This document shows, piece by piece, positions 1-8,445 of a stretch of 46,257 nt of DNA. The DNA is from Deltaproteobacteria bacterium (GTDB taxonomy: Bacteria > Myxococcota > Myxococcia > Myxococcales > Anaeromyxobacteraceae). Within the stretch, counting starts at the first letter, position 1; each line of letters opens with the position of its first letter. The notes under the pieces are model-generated. The model had not been told where the DNA came from. It ran no database searches and was given only the letters and a program-made list of their open reading frames with translations. Both the position numbers and the translations under genes were made by a program. The DNA is taken from assembly GCA_016214955.1 (NCBI GenBank), contig JACRMN010000008.1, forward strand, positions 1-46,257. The letters run 5' to 3'.

Positions 1-96
1 GAGGATAGGCGCGCCGGCCGGCGGAGCGTGCTGTTCCCTTACGGCACCTACCTCCTGCGCGTCCTTCACGGCGTGCCCTGCGCGACCTGCGGGTAG
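1..96 (+). CDS. C-terminal fragment of an unidentified protein, cut by the window edge
   Basis: An open frame runs from the first base to TAG at 94-96 and gives 31 residues ending in a Cys-containing tail, with the string FPYGTYLLRVLHGVPCA. The start lies outside the window. The string has the feel of a transposase C-terminus, but I cannot assign a family. Adjacent repeats and the transposase fragment at the other edge make a mobile-element origin plausible. The frame could also be chance in such GC-rich DNA. Confidence 0.35.
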   Translation, partial: EDRRAGRRSVLFPYGTYLLRVLHGVPCATCG

Positions 97-425
97 CGCG
101 CGCATCGAGCAGCCCGGAGACGCGGCAGCCAGGGCGCAGGCCCCGGCGGAGGACTGCCTCCAGCCAAGGCCTGCTCGCTTCCAGCGTCGTCCCCCCGGCT
201 CGGGAAAGTCTCGCCCCGGCGGAGAGCCGCTTACCACTGCTCCAACCCGAAGGATTCCTCGGTTGCCCAGCCGCGGGCAGGCCGCGGCTCGCGACAACTA
301 CTCTCGGACGGGTTCCCCGACGGTTGCACAGCCGCGGGCAGGCCGCGGCTCGCGACAACTACTCTCGGACGGGTTCCCCGCCGACAACTACTCTCGGACG
401 GGTTCCCCCGGCCCCCCCTACTTCG
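97..425. other. Intergenic region, 329 nt, with palindromic tandem repeats
   Basis: No convincing gene is visible here. The left 160 nt show nothing recognisable. The right part (261-409) is a tandem repeat described separately. The region lies just downstream of the OmpA-family gene, which reads toward it, so that transcript would run into the repeats. Confidence 0.6.
261..409. repeat. Tandem 61-bp repeat with internal perfect palindromes (REP-like)
   Basis: Two near-identical 61-bp units start at 261 and 322. A partial third copy of the segment beginning CGACAACTACTCTCGG follows at 382; earlier copies of that segment lie at 292 and 353. Each full unit holds a perfect inverted repeat, AGCCGCGG-gcagg-CCGCGGCT, at 269-289 and 330-350. 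The arms are 8 bp and the loop is 5 nt, so each unit could fold as a stable hairpin in RNA or single-stranded DNA. The site 17-165 nt downstream of a stop codon is typical of REP-type elements or a hairpin terminator. Confidence 0.8.
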
Positions 426-1190
426 CTACTTCGCGGCCAGCGAGATCTCGATGCGCCGGTTCTGGGCCCGCCCCTCGGGCGTATCGTTCGCGGCGATGGG
501 CTGCCACTCGGCGTAGCCCGCAGCCGCGAGCCTGGCGGGATCGACCCCCGCGCCCTGGAGGAAGCGCACCACGGCGATGGCACGGGCGGCCGAGAGCTCC
601 CAGTTGGAGGGGAAGGCGGCACTCTGGATGGGCACGTTGTCGGTGTGTCCCTCCACCCGGACGATGCGGTCCTTCAGGTCCTTGAAGGCGTCGGCCACCT
701 TGCCGAGCGTCGCCTTGCCGTCCCGAGCGAGCGTCGCCGAGCCGCTGGGGAAGAGCACCTTCTCGGCCAGCCTCACCGTCATCTTTCCCTGCAGCTCCGA
801 GATCTGGATGCGGCCCGACTGGATCTCGCCGGCCAGCGACCGGGAGAGCGCTTCGTACTCGGCGCTCTTCTTCTCCAGGGCCGACTTCTCGGCGGCGAGC
901 CGCGAAGCGGCCTGCTCCAGCTGGCTCTTCGACTGGGCCAGCTCCGCGGCCTTGCCCCGCTCCTTCTCGAGATCGGCGGCGGTGGCGCTGGCCCTGCCCT
1001 CGGCGGCCTGCAGCCGGGCGGTGGTGTCGGCGAGCTTGGCCTCGAGGTCCCTGGCGCGCTGCCCCTCCTTGTCGAGGCCGGCCTGGAGCCGCTGGCTCTC
1101 GGCGAGCGCGGCCTTGTGCTTCTCCTCGGGGATGCCGCAGGCGGCCAGGGCGGCCAGCAGTGCGACGGCGGTGAGGCGAGCGAGGTTCAT
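426..1190 (-). CDS. OmpA-family peptidoglycan-binding lipoprotein
   Basis: 254 aa. A signal peptide ends in a lipobox with Cys18, so the mature protein should be a lipoprotein, probably anchored in the outer membrane. Residues about 22-125 are Ala/Glu/Lys-rich with heptad character and should form a coiled coil. Residues about 135-252 are an OmpA/MotB-type domain. It has GHTDNVPI around Asp184, LSAARA with Arg203 (the Asp/Arg pair that binds meso-diaminopimelate in this family) and the usual NRRIEI end. The role would be to tie the outer membrane to the cell wall. The start is supported by GGAGGAGACGCC directly before ATG. It appears to be transcribed alone. Confidence 0.93.
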   Translation of the reverse strand: MNLARLTAVALLAALAACGIPEEKHKAALAESQRLQAGLDKEGQRARDLEAKLADTTARLQAAEGRASATAADLEKERGKAAELAQSKSQLEQAASRLAAEKSALEKKSAEYEALSRSLAGEIQSGRIQISELQGKMTVRLAEKVLFPSGSATLARDGKATLGKVADAFKDLKDRIVRVEGHTDNVPIQSAAFPSNWELSAARAIAVVRFLQGAGVDPARLAAAGYAEWQPIAANDTPEGRAQNRRIEISLAAK

Positions 1191-1278
1191 GGCGTCTCCT
1201 CCGGTGTGGTCGGTGGGTGAGGATGCCGTGCGCCGGCCCGCCCGTCGAGGACTCGGATGTGGTCCGCCTCCGCCACGG

Positions 1279-2697
1279 TCACACCGTGCGTGCCGCCGCG
1301 CGCAGGGCTCCCCACACCGCCTCCACGTGGCGCCGCTCGGTGGACTCGGCGCCGATGGAGACGCGGATCATCTGCTTGCCCTTGAGCACGGCCGGCGTGA
1401 CGTACGCCTTGCCGCTGCGGTTGACCCGCTCGGCGATGGCCAGGTTGTGGGCCGCCAGCCGCTTCTCGTCGCGCTGGTCGGTGGGCACGTGGCGCAGGCA
1501 CAGGGTCTGGAAGTGCACCGGCGCCAGCAGCTCCCAGTCGGTGGTCTGCCCCACCTGCTCCACCAGCCAGCGGGCGTTGGCGAGGTCGCGCCGCAGCCGC
1601 GCCTGCATCCCCTCCACCCCCTCGTCCAGCAGGTGGAGCCAGGCCTTGAGTGCCCGGAAGCGGCGGCCCAGCGGGATGCCCCAGTCGCGCAGGTTGCGGA
1701 CCTCGCCGTCCTGGGCGGTGCGCAGGTAGCTGGGGTTGGTGCTCATCACCCGCACCAGGTGCTCGGGGTCGCGCACGAAGTAGGCGCTGAAGTCGAAGCC
1801 GATGCCCATCCACTTGTGCGGGTTCACCACCAGGGAATCGGCCGCCTCGACGCCCTCCCAGTGCACCCGGCACTCGGGCAGCACCATGGCGGTGCCGGCC
1901 ATGGCCGCGTCCACGTGGAGCCACAGGCCGTGCTTCGCCGCCAGGGCGGCGATGCCCTTCACGGGATCGATCGAGGTGGTGGCAGTGGTGCCCACGCAGG
2001 CCACCACGGCGCAGGGGCGGCGACCGGCGGCCTTGTCCTTCTCGATGGCCGCCTGGAGGAGCTCGAGCCGCAGGGCGTGCCGGCCGTCGGTGCCCAGCAG
2101 GCGGAGGTGGTCCTTGCCGAACCCGGCGAGCAGGGCCGCCTTCTCGATGGAGGCATGGCTCTGGTCGGAGGCGTAGACGGTGAGCGGCGGGCCGCCGCCC
2201 TGCAGGCCGCCGTGGTTCTGGGCGAAGCCGCTGGTCCGCTCGCGGGCGCAGAGCAGCGCGCAGAGCGTGGCGGTGGAGGCGGTGTCCTGGATGACGCCGG
2301 TGAAGGCCGGCGGCAGCCCCAGCATCTGCCGGAGCCAGCCCATCACCACCTCCTCCAGCTCGGTGGCGGCCGGGGCGGTCTGCCAGCTCATGCCCTGGGC
2401 GGCGAGGCCGGAGGAGAGCAGGTCGCCGAGGACGGAGCCGTAGGAGGCGTTGGAGGGGAAGTAGGCGAAGAAGGAGGGGTGGGTCCAGTGGGTGACGCCG
2501 GGGAGGATGTCGGCGTCGATGCCGGCCAGCCCCGCGGCGGCGCCGCCGCCGCGCCGAGGCGGCTCGGCGGGGAAGCGGGCCTTCACCTGGCCCGGCTTCA
2601 CCGGGCTCATCACCGGCAGCTTTTCCATCCGCTCCCGGTAGGAGGCGATCCAGTCGATGAGCTGGTGACCCAGCCTGCGGAACTCGTCGTGGTCCAT
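1279..2697 (-). CDS. PLP-dependent group II decarboxylase (aromatic-L-amino-acid decarboxylase-like)
   Basis: 472 aa, the usual length for group II PLP decarboxylases of the DDC/TDC/AADC family. Visible landmarks are HPSFFAYFPS near residue 73, the TAPAATELE string at about 107-115, His181 in the cofactor-stacking position, HVDAAMAG with Asp263 (pairs with the pyridine nitrogen) and the Schiff-base lysine Lys295 in NPHKWMG. The family removes CO2 from aromatic amino acids such as Trp, Tyr, Phe or DOPA to give amines. The exact substrate cannot be read from sequence. The usual HVDAAYAG has Met in place of Tyr here. No clear Shine-Dalgarno precedes the ATG; CACATT lies 6 nt upstream. No amine transporter is adjacent. 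Confidence 0.9.
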   Translation of the reverse strand: MDHDEFRRLGHQLIDWIASYRERMEKLPVMSPVKPGQVKARFPAEPPRRGGGAAAGLAGIDADILPGVTHWTHPSFFAYFPSNASYGSVLGDLLSSGLAAQGMSWQTAPAATELEEVVMGWLRQMLGLPPAFTGVIQDTASTATLCALLCARERTSGFAQNHGGLQGGGPPLTVYASDQSHASIEKAALLAGFGKDHLRLLGTDGRHALRLELLQAAIEKDKAAGRRPCAVVACVGTTATTSIDPVKGIAALAAKHGLWLHVDAAMAGTAMVLPECRVHWEGVEAADSLVVNPHKWMGIGFDFSAYFVRDPEHLVRVMSTNPSYLRTAQDGEVRNLRDWGIPLGRRFRALKAWLHLLDEGVEGMQARLRRDLANARWLVEQVGQTTDWELLAPVHFQTLCLRHVPTDQRDEKRLAAHNLAIAERVNRSGKAYVTPAVLKGKQMIRVSIGAESTERRHVEAVWGALRAAARTV

Positions 2698-2778
2698 GGG
2701 GCGAATGTGTCAAATGGAGGCGGAGAGCGCGAGGAGAACTTGGGCGCAGCGGAGGCGCCGTCTCGCCCGATCGGCCCG

Positions 2779-3297
2779 CTACCTCACCGGCAGCTTCAGC
2801 CCCATCTCCACCATCGCCAGCAGCGCCTCGGCGTTGCCGCGGGCGTCGTTCACCGGGTCGTGGTCGTGACCGGTGCGGCGCAGGTGCTTCCAGGTGGCGT
2901 AGCCGTCCTTCACCATGCCGCAGTAGAGGTCGCCGATGCGCCGGCCGCTCCAGCCGAACGGGTTCCGGCCGAGGTGGGCGTGGAAGTAGTAGTTGATGAA
3001 CTGCCAGTCATAGGCCAGGTTGTCGGAGCAGAAGACCGGCTTCCCCTTCGACGACTCCTGGATCCACCTCTCGAAGCGCTCCATCACCGGCCCCGGCTCC
3101 TCGAAGCCGAGGTGCCGCTCGCGCGTCACCCCGGAGACCGCCAGCGCCTCCGGCAGCCAGCGATCCGAGATGGGGCGCACCTCGGCGCGGAAGGTGCGGC
3201 TGAGCGTGGGCTCGACCACCACCGCGCCGAAGGAGACCATCGAGTAGATGGGCGGCACGGGCCCGTCGCTCTCCACGTCCACGACGATGAGGGACAT
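2779..3297 (-). CDS. DEDDh 3'-5' exonuclease domain protein (RNase T / exonuclease family)
   Basis: 172 aa, essentially a single exonuclease domain. The ExoI motif is VDVESDG at residues 6-12, with two acidic metal ligands. A middle segment with YDWQFINYYF supplies the third acidic residue. The C-terminal HDPVND has the His and Asp of the DEDDh class. Such proteins trim 3' ends of RNA or DNA; this one has no polymerase or helicase partner nearby. The ATG has no Shine-Dalgarno site. A CATGAT hexamer sits exactly 6 nt upstream, consistent with a leaderless mRNA. It is divergent from the histidine kinase gene across 209 nt. Confidence 0.85.
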   Translation of the reverse strand: MSLIVVDVESDGPVPPIYSMVSFGAVVVEPTLSRTFRAEVRPISDRWLPEALAVSGVTRERHLGFEEPGPVMERFERWIQESSKGKPVFCSDNLAYDWQFINYYFHAHLGRNPFGWSGRRIGDLYCGMVKDGYATWKHLRRTGHDHDPVNDARGNAEALLAMVEMGLKLPVR

Positions 3298-3303
3298 GCC
3301 GGG

Positions 3304-3309
3304 ATCATG
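3304..3309 (-). promoter_or_regulatory. Candidate -10 element of the exonuclease gene
   Basis: CATGAT on the minus strand ends 6 nt before the ATG at 3297, so transcription would begin at or next to the start codon. No clear -35 box was found. Confidence 0.4.
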
Positions 3310-3454
3310 GCACGGTGGCGTCTCCTCGGCCCGCTTGCCGGGAACGTGCGCCGCATCCGGGGCCCGGTGCCGGACACAGCAGGTGAAACCACCGCGTGAT
3401 TCCGGTGGGTTGCGAGCGTGCGGCGGAGCGCCCGCCCTGCGGCGCGAGCCGCCG

Positions 3455-3485
3455 TTGACGGGCGCTCACCCTGCCGGGTTATCCT
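3455..3485 (+). promoter_or_regulatory. Candidate promoter of the GAF histidine kinase gene
   Basis: TTGACG (3455-3460) and TATCCT (3480-3485) lie 19 nt apart, or 18 nt if TTATCC is taken as the -10. A start site near 3492 would give a short leader to the ATG at 3507. Confidence 0.5.
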
Positions 3486-3506
3486 CGGGCACGTTCGTCC
3501 TGCCCG

Positions 3507-4826
3507 ATGAGCCCTTCGACCCGCCCTAACCCCGAGGGGACGCAGGCCAGGATGAGCGGCGCCTGGGAACCCGAGCCCCGGCAGCTGCTCTTCCTGCACC
3601 GCGCCACCGCTGTCATCTTCGCGGATCCCTCCGACTACGGCGGAACCGTGGACGCACTCTGCAGCCTCGTCGTACCCGAGGTGGCCGACTGGTGCGCGGT
3701 GGACCTCATCTGCGAGGACGGCACGCTGGCGCGCGCCGCCGTCCGGCACCGCTTCCCGGCGCTCAACCAGGCCGCCGACGAGCTGCGCCAGCTCCCGCCC
3801 GCCGCCGGCCCCATCGACCCGGAGCGGGTGGCGGCCGAGGGCCACGCCGAGCTCGCCGTCTCCGTGGACGCCGACCCGGAGCTGCGCGCCGCCCGCGACC
3901 GCTCCGACCGCGCCGCCGAGCTGGTGCGGCAGCTCGGCATCTCCTCCTTCGTCTGCGTGCCGCTCCTGGCCCGCGGCCGGCGCCTCGGCGCGCTGACGCT
4001 GGCGGCCGGCCCCTCGGGCCGCCGCTTCCGCGCAGACGAGCTGCCCTTCGCCGAGGAGCTGGCGGCCCGGTGCGCGCTGGCCCTCGACAACGCCCGCATC
4101 TTCCGCGAGGGCGAGGAGGCGCGGCGCCTCGCCGAGGAGGTGGCCCGGGCCAAGGAGGACGCCGCCCGCTTCGGCGAGCAGCTCCTCGGCATCGTCAGCC
4201 ACGACCTGCGCTCGCCGCTGGCGGCGGTGCAGGCCTCCACCCAGCTGGCGCTGCGCCGGGCCGGGCCCGACGAGGCGCTGCAGCGCGCCCTGCGCCGGGC
4301 CAGCAACAGCGCCGAGCGCATGGGGCGGATGATCGAGGACCTGCTCGACTTCACCCGCGCCCGGCTGGGCGGCGGCATCCCGCTGTCGCGGCGCGAGGCC
4401 GACCTCGGCAAGATCGCCCGCTACGCGGTGGAGGAGGCGCAGGCCGCCAACCCCGAGCACCCGCTGGTTCACCGGCTCCACTACGAGAAGGGTGAGTACG
4501 ACCCGGACCGCATGTCCCAGGTGGTGCAGAACCTCATCGCCAACGCGCTCCAGCACGGCGCGCCGCGGGCGCCGGTGGTGGTCGAGACCCGGCCCGAGCC
4601 CGACGCCATGGTCCTCGAGGTCTCCAACCAGGGGCAGGCCATCCCGGCGGAGCTGCTGCCCGAACTCTTCGAGCCCTTCCGGCGCGGCGCGCACGGCAAG
4701 GCGCGCAACCTGGGGCTCGGCCTCTTCATCGTGCGCGAGGTGGTGCGCTCTCACGGCGGCACCGTCGAGGTGAGCTCCTCCGCTCAGACCACCACGTTCA
4801 CCGTCCGGTTGCCGCGCAGGGCCTGA
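3507..4826 (+). CDS. GAF-domain sensor histidine kinase
   Basis: 439 aa from the ATG at 3507; a second in-frame ATG at 3552 is also possible and neither has a clear ribosome site. No transmembrane segment is visible, so it should be cytosolic. A GAF domain fills about residues 28-200. A short coiled linker leads to a HisKA domain with His232 in SHDLRSP. The ATPase domain has Asn346 in NLIANALQHG, a G1 box with Asn (SNQG, residues 373-376) where many kinases have Asp, and the G2 box NLGLGLFIVREVV. There is no receiver domain and no adjacent response regulator. The methyltransferase gene starts 3 nt after the stop. Confidence 0.9.
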   Translation: MSPSTRPNPEGTQARMSGAWEPEPRQLLFLHRATAVIFADPSDYGGTVDALCSLVVPEVADWCAVDLICEDGTLARAAVRHRFPALNQAADELRQLPPAAGPIDPERVAAEGHAELAVSVDADPELRAARDRSDRAAELVRQLGISSFVCVPLLARGRRLGALTLAAGPSGRRFRADELPFAEELAARCALALDNARIFREGEEARRLAEEVARAKEDAARFGEQLLGIVSHDLRSPLAAVQASTQLALRRAGPDEALQRALRRASNSAERMGRMIEDLLDFTRARLGGGIPLSRREADLGKIARYAVEEAQAANPEHPLVHRLHYEKGEYDPDRMSQVVQNLIANALQHGAPRAPVVVETRPEPDAMVLEVSNQGQAIPAELLPELFEPFRRGAHGKARNLGLGLFIVREVVRSHGGTVEVSSSAQTTTFTVRLPRRA

Positions 4827-4829
4827 CGG

Positions 4830-5951
4830 GTGGCCCCTCCCCTCGTGACCGTGGGTTCCGGCGCGGCGGCGCGCCGGCTCCTCTGGCTCTCCGACCTCGC
4901 ACCCGCCCCGGGGCGGGCGGGCATCACCGGCGACCGGGCCCGCGCCGACACCACCCTGCGCCGGCTGCGCGCCGGCGAGGCGCTCCTCTACCAGGGCGAC
5001 TACCGCAACGCGCGCCAGCTCCTCTCGGCCCTGGGCCGCCGGCTCGAGCCGCGGCCCGGGACGCTGCCGCCGGCCGAGGCCTTCCGGCGCGAGCGGGCCC
5101 GCCGCGCCGAGGCCCAGGCGGTGCTGCTGCGGCTGCTGGTGCCGGTGGGGCCCGGCTGGCGGATCGCGCTCGCCCGGGCGCCCGACCTCTCGGCAGCGCT
5201 GTCCGAGGCGCTGGGCCCGCCGCCGGAGGGCGAGGGGCTCCTTCCGCTGCGCGAGGTGCTGGGCGTCGCCGGCGCCCATGAGTGGCGGCGCAAGGGGGTG
5301 CCGGTCCCGGCGCTCGGGGCCGCGGTCCACCCGCACCACGGCGTCTTCGCGCCGGTGCGCGGCGAGTACGTGGGTCTCGTTGCCCGGGCGCTGGAGGCGC
5401 GCGACCTCGCCGGCCGCACCGCCTTCGACGTCGGCACCGGCACCGGCGTGCTCGCCTTCCTGGCGGCGCGGCGCGGCGCCCGGGTGATCGCCACCGACGA
5501 CGAGCCGCGGGCGGTGGCCTGCGCTCGCGACAACGCCACCCGGCTCGGGCTCGCGGACCGGGTGGAGGCGCGTGAGGCCGACCTCTTCCCCGAGGGGCGT
5601 GCCGACCTCGTCCTCTGCAACCCTCCCTGGCTCCCGGCCGAGCCGCACGGCCCGCTCGATCGCGCCGTCTACGACCCCGCCTCCCGCTTCCTGCTCGGCT
5701 TCCTGCGCGGCCTGCCCGCTCACCTCGCGCCCGGCGGCGAGGCCCTGCTGGTCCTCTCCGACCTGGCGGAGCGGCTCGGGCTGCGTCCGCCGGACTTCCT
5801 GGCCACCGAGGCGGGCGCCGCAGGCCTCTCGCTGGAGGTGATGGAGCGCACCGTCCCCTCGCACCCGCGCGCGCGCGACGCGGAGGATCCGCTGGCGGAG
5901 GCGAGAGGGGCGGAGGTGACGGCGCTCTACCGGCTCAGGGTGAAGGGGTAG
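4830..5951 (+). CDS. Class I SAM-dependent methyltransferase (HemK/RsmC-like)
   Basis: 373 aa from a GTG start 3 nt after the kinase stop codon, so the two genes are almost certainly co-transcribed and translationally coupled. The N-terminal 190 residues are an Arg/Ala-rich domain I cannot name. The C-terminal half is a Rossmann methyltransferase domain. SAM motif I is DVGTGTGVL at about 200-208, an acidic TDDE follows at the end of strand 2, and NPPW at 264-267 is the catalytic motif of enzymes that methylate amide or exocyclic amino nitrogens. The two-part layout resembles RsmC and HemK/PrmC-type enzymes, but the substrate is open. It converges on the next gene with a 14-nt gap. Confidence 0.85.
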   Translation: MAPPLVTVGSGAAARRLLWLSDLAPAPGRAGITGDRARADTTLRRLRAGEALLYQGDYRNARQLLSALGRRLEPRPGTLPPAEAFRRERARRAEAQAVLLRLLVPVGPGWRIALARAPDLSAALSEALGPPPEGEGLLPLREVLGVAGAHEWRRKGVPVPALGAAVHPHHGVFAPVRGEYVGLVARALEARDLAGRTAFDVGTGTGVLAFLAARRGARVIATDDEPRAVACARDNATRLGLADRVEAREADLFPEGRADLVLCNPPWLPAEPHGPLDRAVYDPASRFLLGFLRGLPAHLAPGGEALLVLSDLAERLGLRPPDFLATEAGAAGLSLEVMERTVPSHPRARDAEDPLAEARGAEVTALYRLRVKG

Positions 5952-5965
5952 GGGGTCGGGCGTCT

Positions 5966-8389
5966 CTAGGGCCGGTGCCGCTGGATGATGGGGTAGTCCG
6001 CGCCCACGGCGACCGCCCAGGCGTCTCCCGGGCCCGCTCCCCAGATCGACGAGAAGCCATATGGCGAACCCGTCCAGTGGGTGGTCCACGAGTTGCCGTC
6101 CCAGTGAAGGACGGTGGAGGGCCCCGAGGACGGCAGGTACGTCCCGCCCACCGCCCAGACGTCGTTCGGCCCGGTGCCCCACACGTCGGTGCCCTCGACA
6201 CGATCGGGGAAGGTTGCGGCGTGCCACCACGTCGACCCATCCCAGCGCAGCACGTCCCCGTCCCTCACCACCCACACGTCGTTGGGACCGCTCCCCCAGA
6301 CGGCGCGCGCCCTCGTCCCCGTGAAGTTGGCGGCGGTCCAGGTGATGCCGTTCCCGCGGAGGAGGAGCGCGCCACCGGCGTCGGCTCCCACTGCCCAGAG
6401 GTCGTCAGCCGCGGACGCCCAGACTCCCAGGAGGGCTGCGCCCGACACCGTCGGCACCTCGGCCCATGCGGTGCCGTCCCAGTGGAGCAAGGTATCCCCG
6501 AGGCCCGCGAGCCAGGCGTCATCGCGGCTTCTGACGAGCATCCGCTGCGGCTGGAATCCGAGCGGGAGCGCCTGGGGTGTCGACCACACGAGGCCGTCCC
6601 AGCGGGAGAGGCTCCCTGCGGAGGAGCTGAGCGCCGAGTGCGTCACGGCCCATACGTCGTCGGGGCCACTCCCGGCGAAGAGCACCACCCGGGCATTGCC
6701 CTCCAGTTCCACCTGCCGCCATCCCGCTCCATCGCGGTGAAAGCCGAGGCCGCCCGCAGCCACCCAGACGTCGTCCGGACCGCTCGCCCAGACCCTGGCA
6801 TCGAGGTTGGCATCGAAGACGGGGTCGCCGGGGCGGCAGACGGCTCCGCAACCCACCGAGAGCCGGGAACGGGCGCTCGACCACGTCGCGCCGTCCCAGT
6901 GCCGCAGGGCCGAACCGCCGACCCACAGGCTCCTCCGGGAGCCGGCCCAGAGCGTGTTCAGGCGCGACCCTTCGGAGCGGAGGACTTCCACCCAGCCGGT
7001 GCCTTCCAGTCTCTGGACCACGCTGTCCTTGGTTCCGGCGAGGGCCCAGCCGCTGGAGCCATCACTCACGACCTGCTTCAGGTTGGCTGCGGTACCTGCG
7101 GGCAGTGCGAAGGTCCAGCCCCCCTGGACCCGGCGCCACACGCGCTGACTTGGGGCGTCGCTCGGATCTCGGCAGTTCCACAGCCAGACCTCGCCCGGCG
7201 CGGCGAGCCCCATGCGCTCGCACCCCCATGTCCCACCCTCCGGCTGCAGCTCCTCGACCCAGGATGTGCCGTTCCAGTGCAGCAGGACGTTGCGCTCGCC
7301 CTGGTAGACCAACCTCGGCCGCGCCAGGACCCAGACGTCTCGCGGGCCGGTCCCCGCGAGTCCCCGATACTCGCCGGACAGAGGCTTCTCGAAGGTGCTC
7401 CCGTTCCAGTGGTAGAGGCGGCCCGTGGAGAAGAAGTACACGTCGTCGCGACCGCTCCCCCACACCGCGGTCGCCCCGTCGATCCAGTCGTACTGTGGTG
7501 TCTGCAACGTCAGCCTCTGCATCCTGGTGCCATCCCAGTGCAGGATCGCGCTCTGCCCGACGGCCCAGACGTCCTGCGGACCGCTGCCCCACACGCTCAG
7601 GAGCTGGCTCCGCACCCCGGAGTCCACCGCTGTCCAGGCCGTCCCGTCGAAGTGCAGCAGCATGCCGCCGTCGCCTACTGCCCAGACGTCGTCTGGCCCG
7701 GTGCCCCAGATCGCGTTCACCTGGTTGCCGCTCGGCGTCGGGCTCTCCCAGCACCAGCCGTCGGCGCTGCAGGAGACCTCTCCCGGAATCGTCTGCTGCT
7801 GGACTCCGTAGAACCGGCGGCTCGCGCCTGGCCCGCACGAGTTGGAGAACCTCGAGGAGGCCGGCGTGAAGGTGAAGCCCGCGCTGCGAGGCGTCACCTC
7901 GTAGGTTCCCGCCGGCAGGGATCCCCGGAAGCCGCCGAAGGAGGTGCCGCTGAGCGGGCCCCCGATGTCCACCAGGGTACCGGGGAAGCCACCGCCCCCG
8001 TCCCCGTACACAGAGACGTCCAGCGGCTGGCACCCGGCGACCGGGGTGAAGTCGAGCGCGACGTTCCCGGAGTCGAGGGTGACCAGCCGGCTCATGGGCG
8101 AGAAGGAGAACCCCTCCGACCACGGCTGCACGACGTAGGTGCCTGCCGGCAGGTCGACCGCGGACGTGCATCCGCTCGCCCAGCCGTCGCAGTGCATGCC
8201 GTAGGAGCGCGACTCGCCCACGATCAAGAAGAGGAGCTGACCCGAGGGTGCCACGGGTGGTCGCCCGACCGAGGCGACGACAGCGTGGCGCGGCGTCCCG
8301 GGGGTGCCGCCGGAGCCGGAGCATCCGACCAGGGCAAGGGCCATGCCGAGGCCCCGCGCCGCGCGGGCCGTGAGGTGGCTGTTGCTCAT
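5966..8389 (-). CDS. Large lipoprotein with about 14 propeller-like repeats
   Basis: 807 aa from the ATG at 8389, which has GGAGGGG 7 nt upstream. The signal peptide ends in a lipobox with Cys23. Residues about 45-200 hold two copies of a carboxypeptidase-regulatory-like beta-sandwich; compare LPAGTYVVQP with LPAGTYEVTP, each followed by GFSF/GFTF. From about residue 215 to the end comes a tandem repeat of roughly 35-50 residues with the core WGSGPDDVWAVG followed by LLHWDGTAW. I count about 14 degenerate copies. Similar repeats in myxobacterial proteins are taken as beta-propeller blades, so one or two propellers are likely. It should be surface-exposed or periplasmic. The ligand is unknown. 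Confidence 0.85.
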   Translation of the reverse strand: MSNSHLTARAARGLGMALALVGCSGSGGTPGTPRHAVVASVGRPPVAPSGQLLFLIVGESRSYGMHCDGWASGCTSAVDLPAGTYVVQPWSEGFSFSPMSRLVTLDSGNVALDFTPVAGCQPLDVSVYGDGGGGFPGTLVDIGGPLSGTSFGGFRGSLPAGTYEVTPRSAGFTFTPASSRFSNSCGPGASRRFYGVQQQTIPGEVSCSADGWCWESPTPSGNQVNAIWGTGPDDVWAVGDGGMLLHFDGTAWTAVDSGVRSQLLSVWGSGPQDVWAVGQSAILHWDGTRMQRLTLQTPQYDWIDGATAVWGSGRDDVYFFSTGRLYHWNGSTFEKPLSGEYRGLAGTGPRDVWVLARPRLVYQGERNVLLHWNGTSWVEELQPEGGTWGCERMGLAAPGEVWLWNCRDPSDAPSQRVWRRVQGGWTFALPAGTAANLKQVVSDGSSGWALAGTKDSVVQRLEGTGWVEVLRSEGSRLNTLWAGSRRSLWVGGSALRHWDGATWSSARSRLSVGCGAVCRPGDPVFDANLDARVWASGPDDVWVAAGGLGFHRDGAGWRQVELEGNARVVLFAGSGPDDVWAVTHSALSSSAGSLSRWDGLVWSTPQALPLGFQPQRMLVRSRDDAWLAGLGDTLLHWDGTAWAEVPTVSGAALLGVWASAADDLWAVGADAGGALLLRGNGITWTAANFTGTRARAVWGSGPNDVWVVRDGDVLRWDGSTWWHAATFPDRVEGTDVWGTGPNDVWAVGGTYLPSSGPSTVLHWDGNSWTTHWTGSPYGFSSIWGAGPGDAWAVAVGADYPIIQRHRP

Positions 8390-8416
8390 GGAGCTTCCCC
8401 TCCGTGGAGAAGCTCG

Positions 8417-8445
8417 ATGCTGCAGTGGCCCCGCGGACCCGTCAA
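8417..8445 (-). promoter_or_regulatory. Candidate promoter of the propeller lipoprotein gene
   Basis: On the minus strand TTGACG (8445-8440) is followed after 17 nt by CAGCAT (8422-8417). A start near 8410 gives a leader of about 20 nt that contains the strong GGAGGGG ribosome site. The -10 box is a weak match. Confidence 0.4.

Noticed and set aside
577-3399. Very long open frame on the plus strand (over 900 codons) across the OmpA, decarboxylase and exonuclease genes
   Set aside because: It is antisense to three well-supported genes; the encoded protein is low-complexity and lacks any family motif. Long antisense frames are expected at this GC content.
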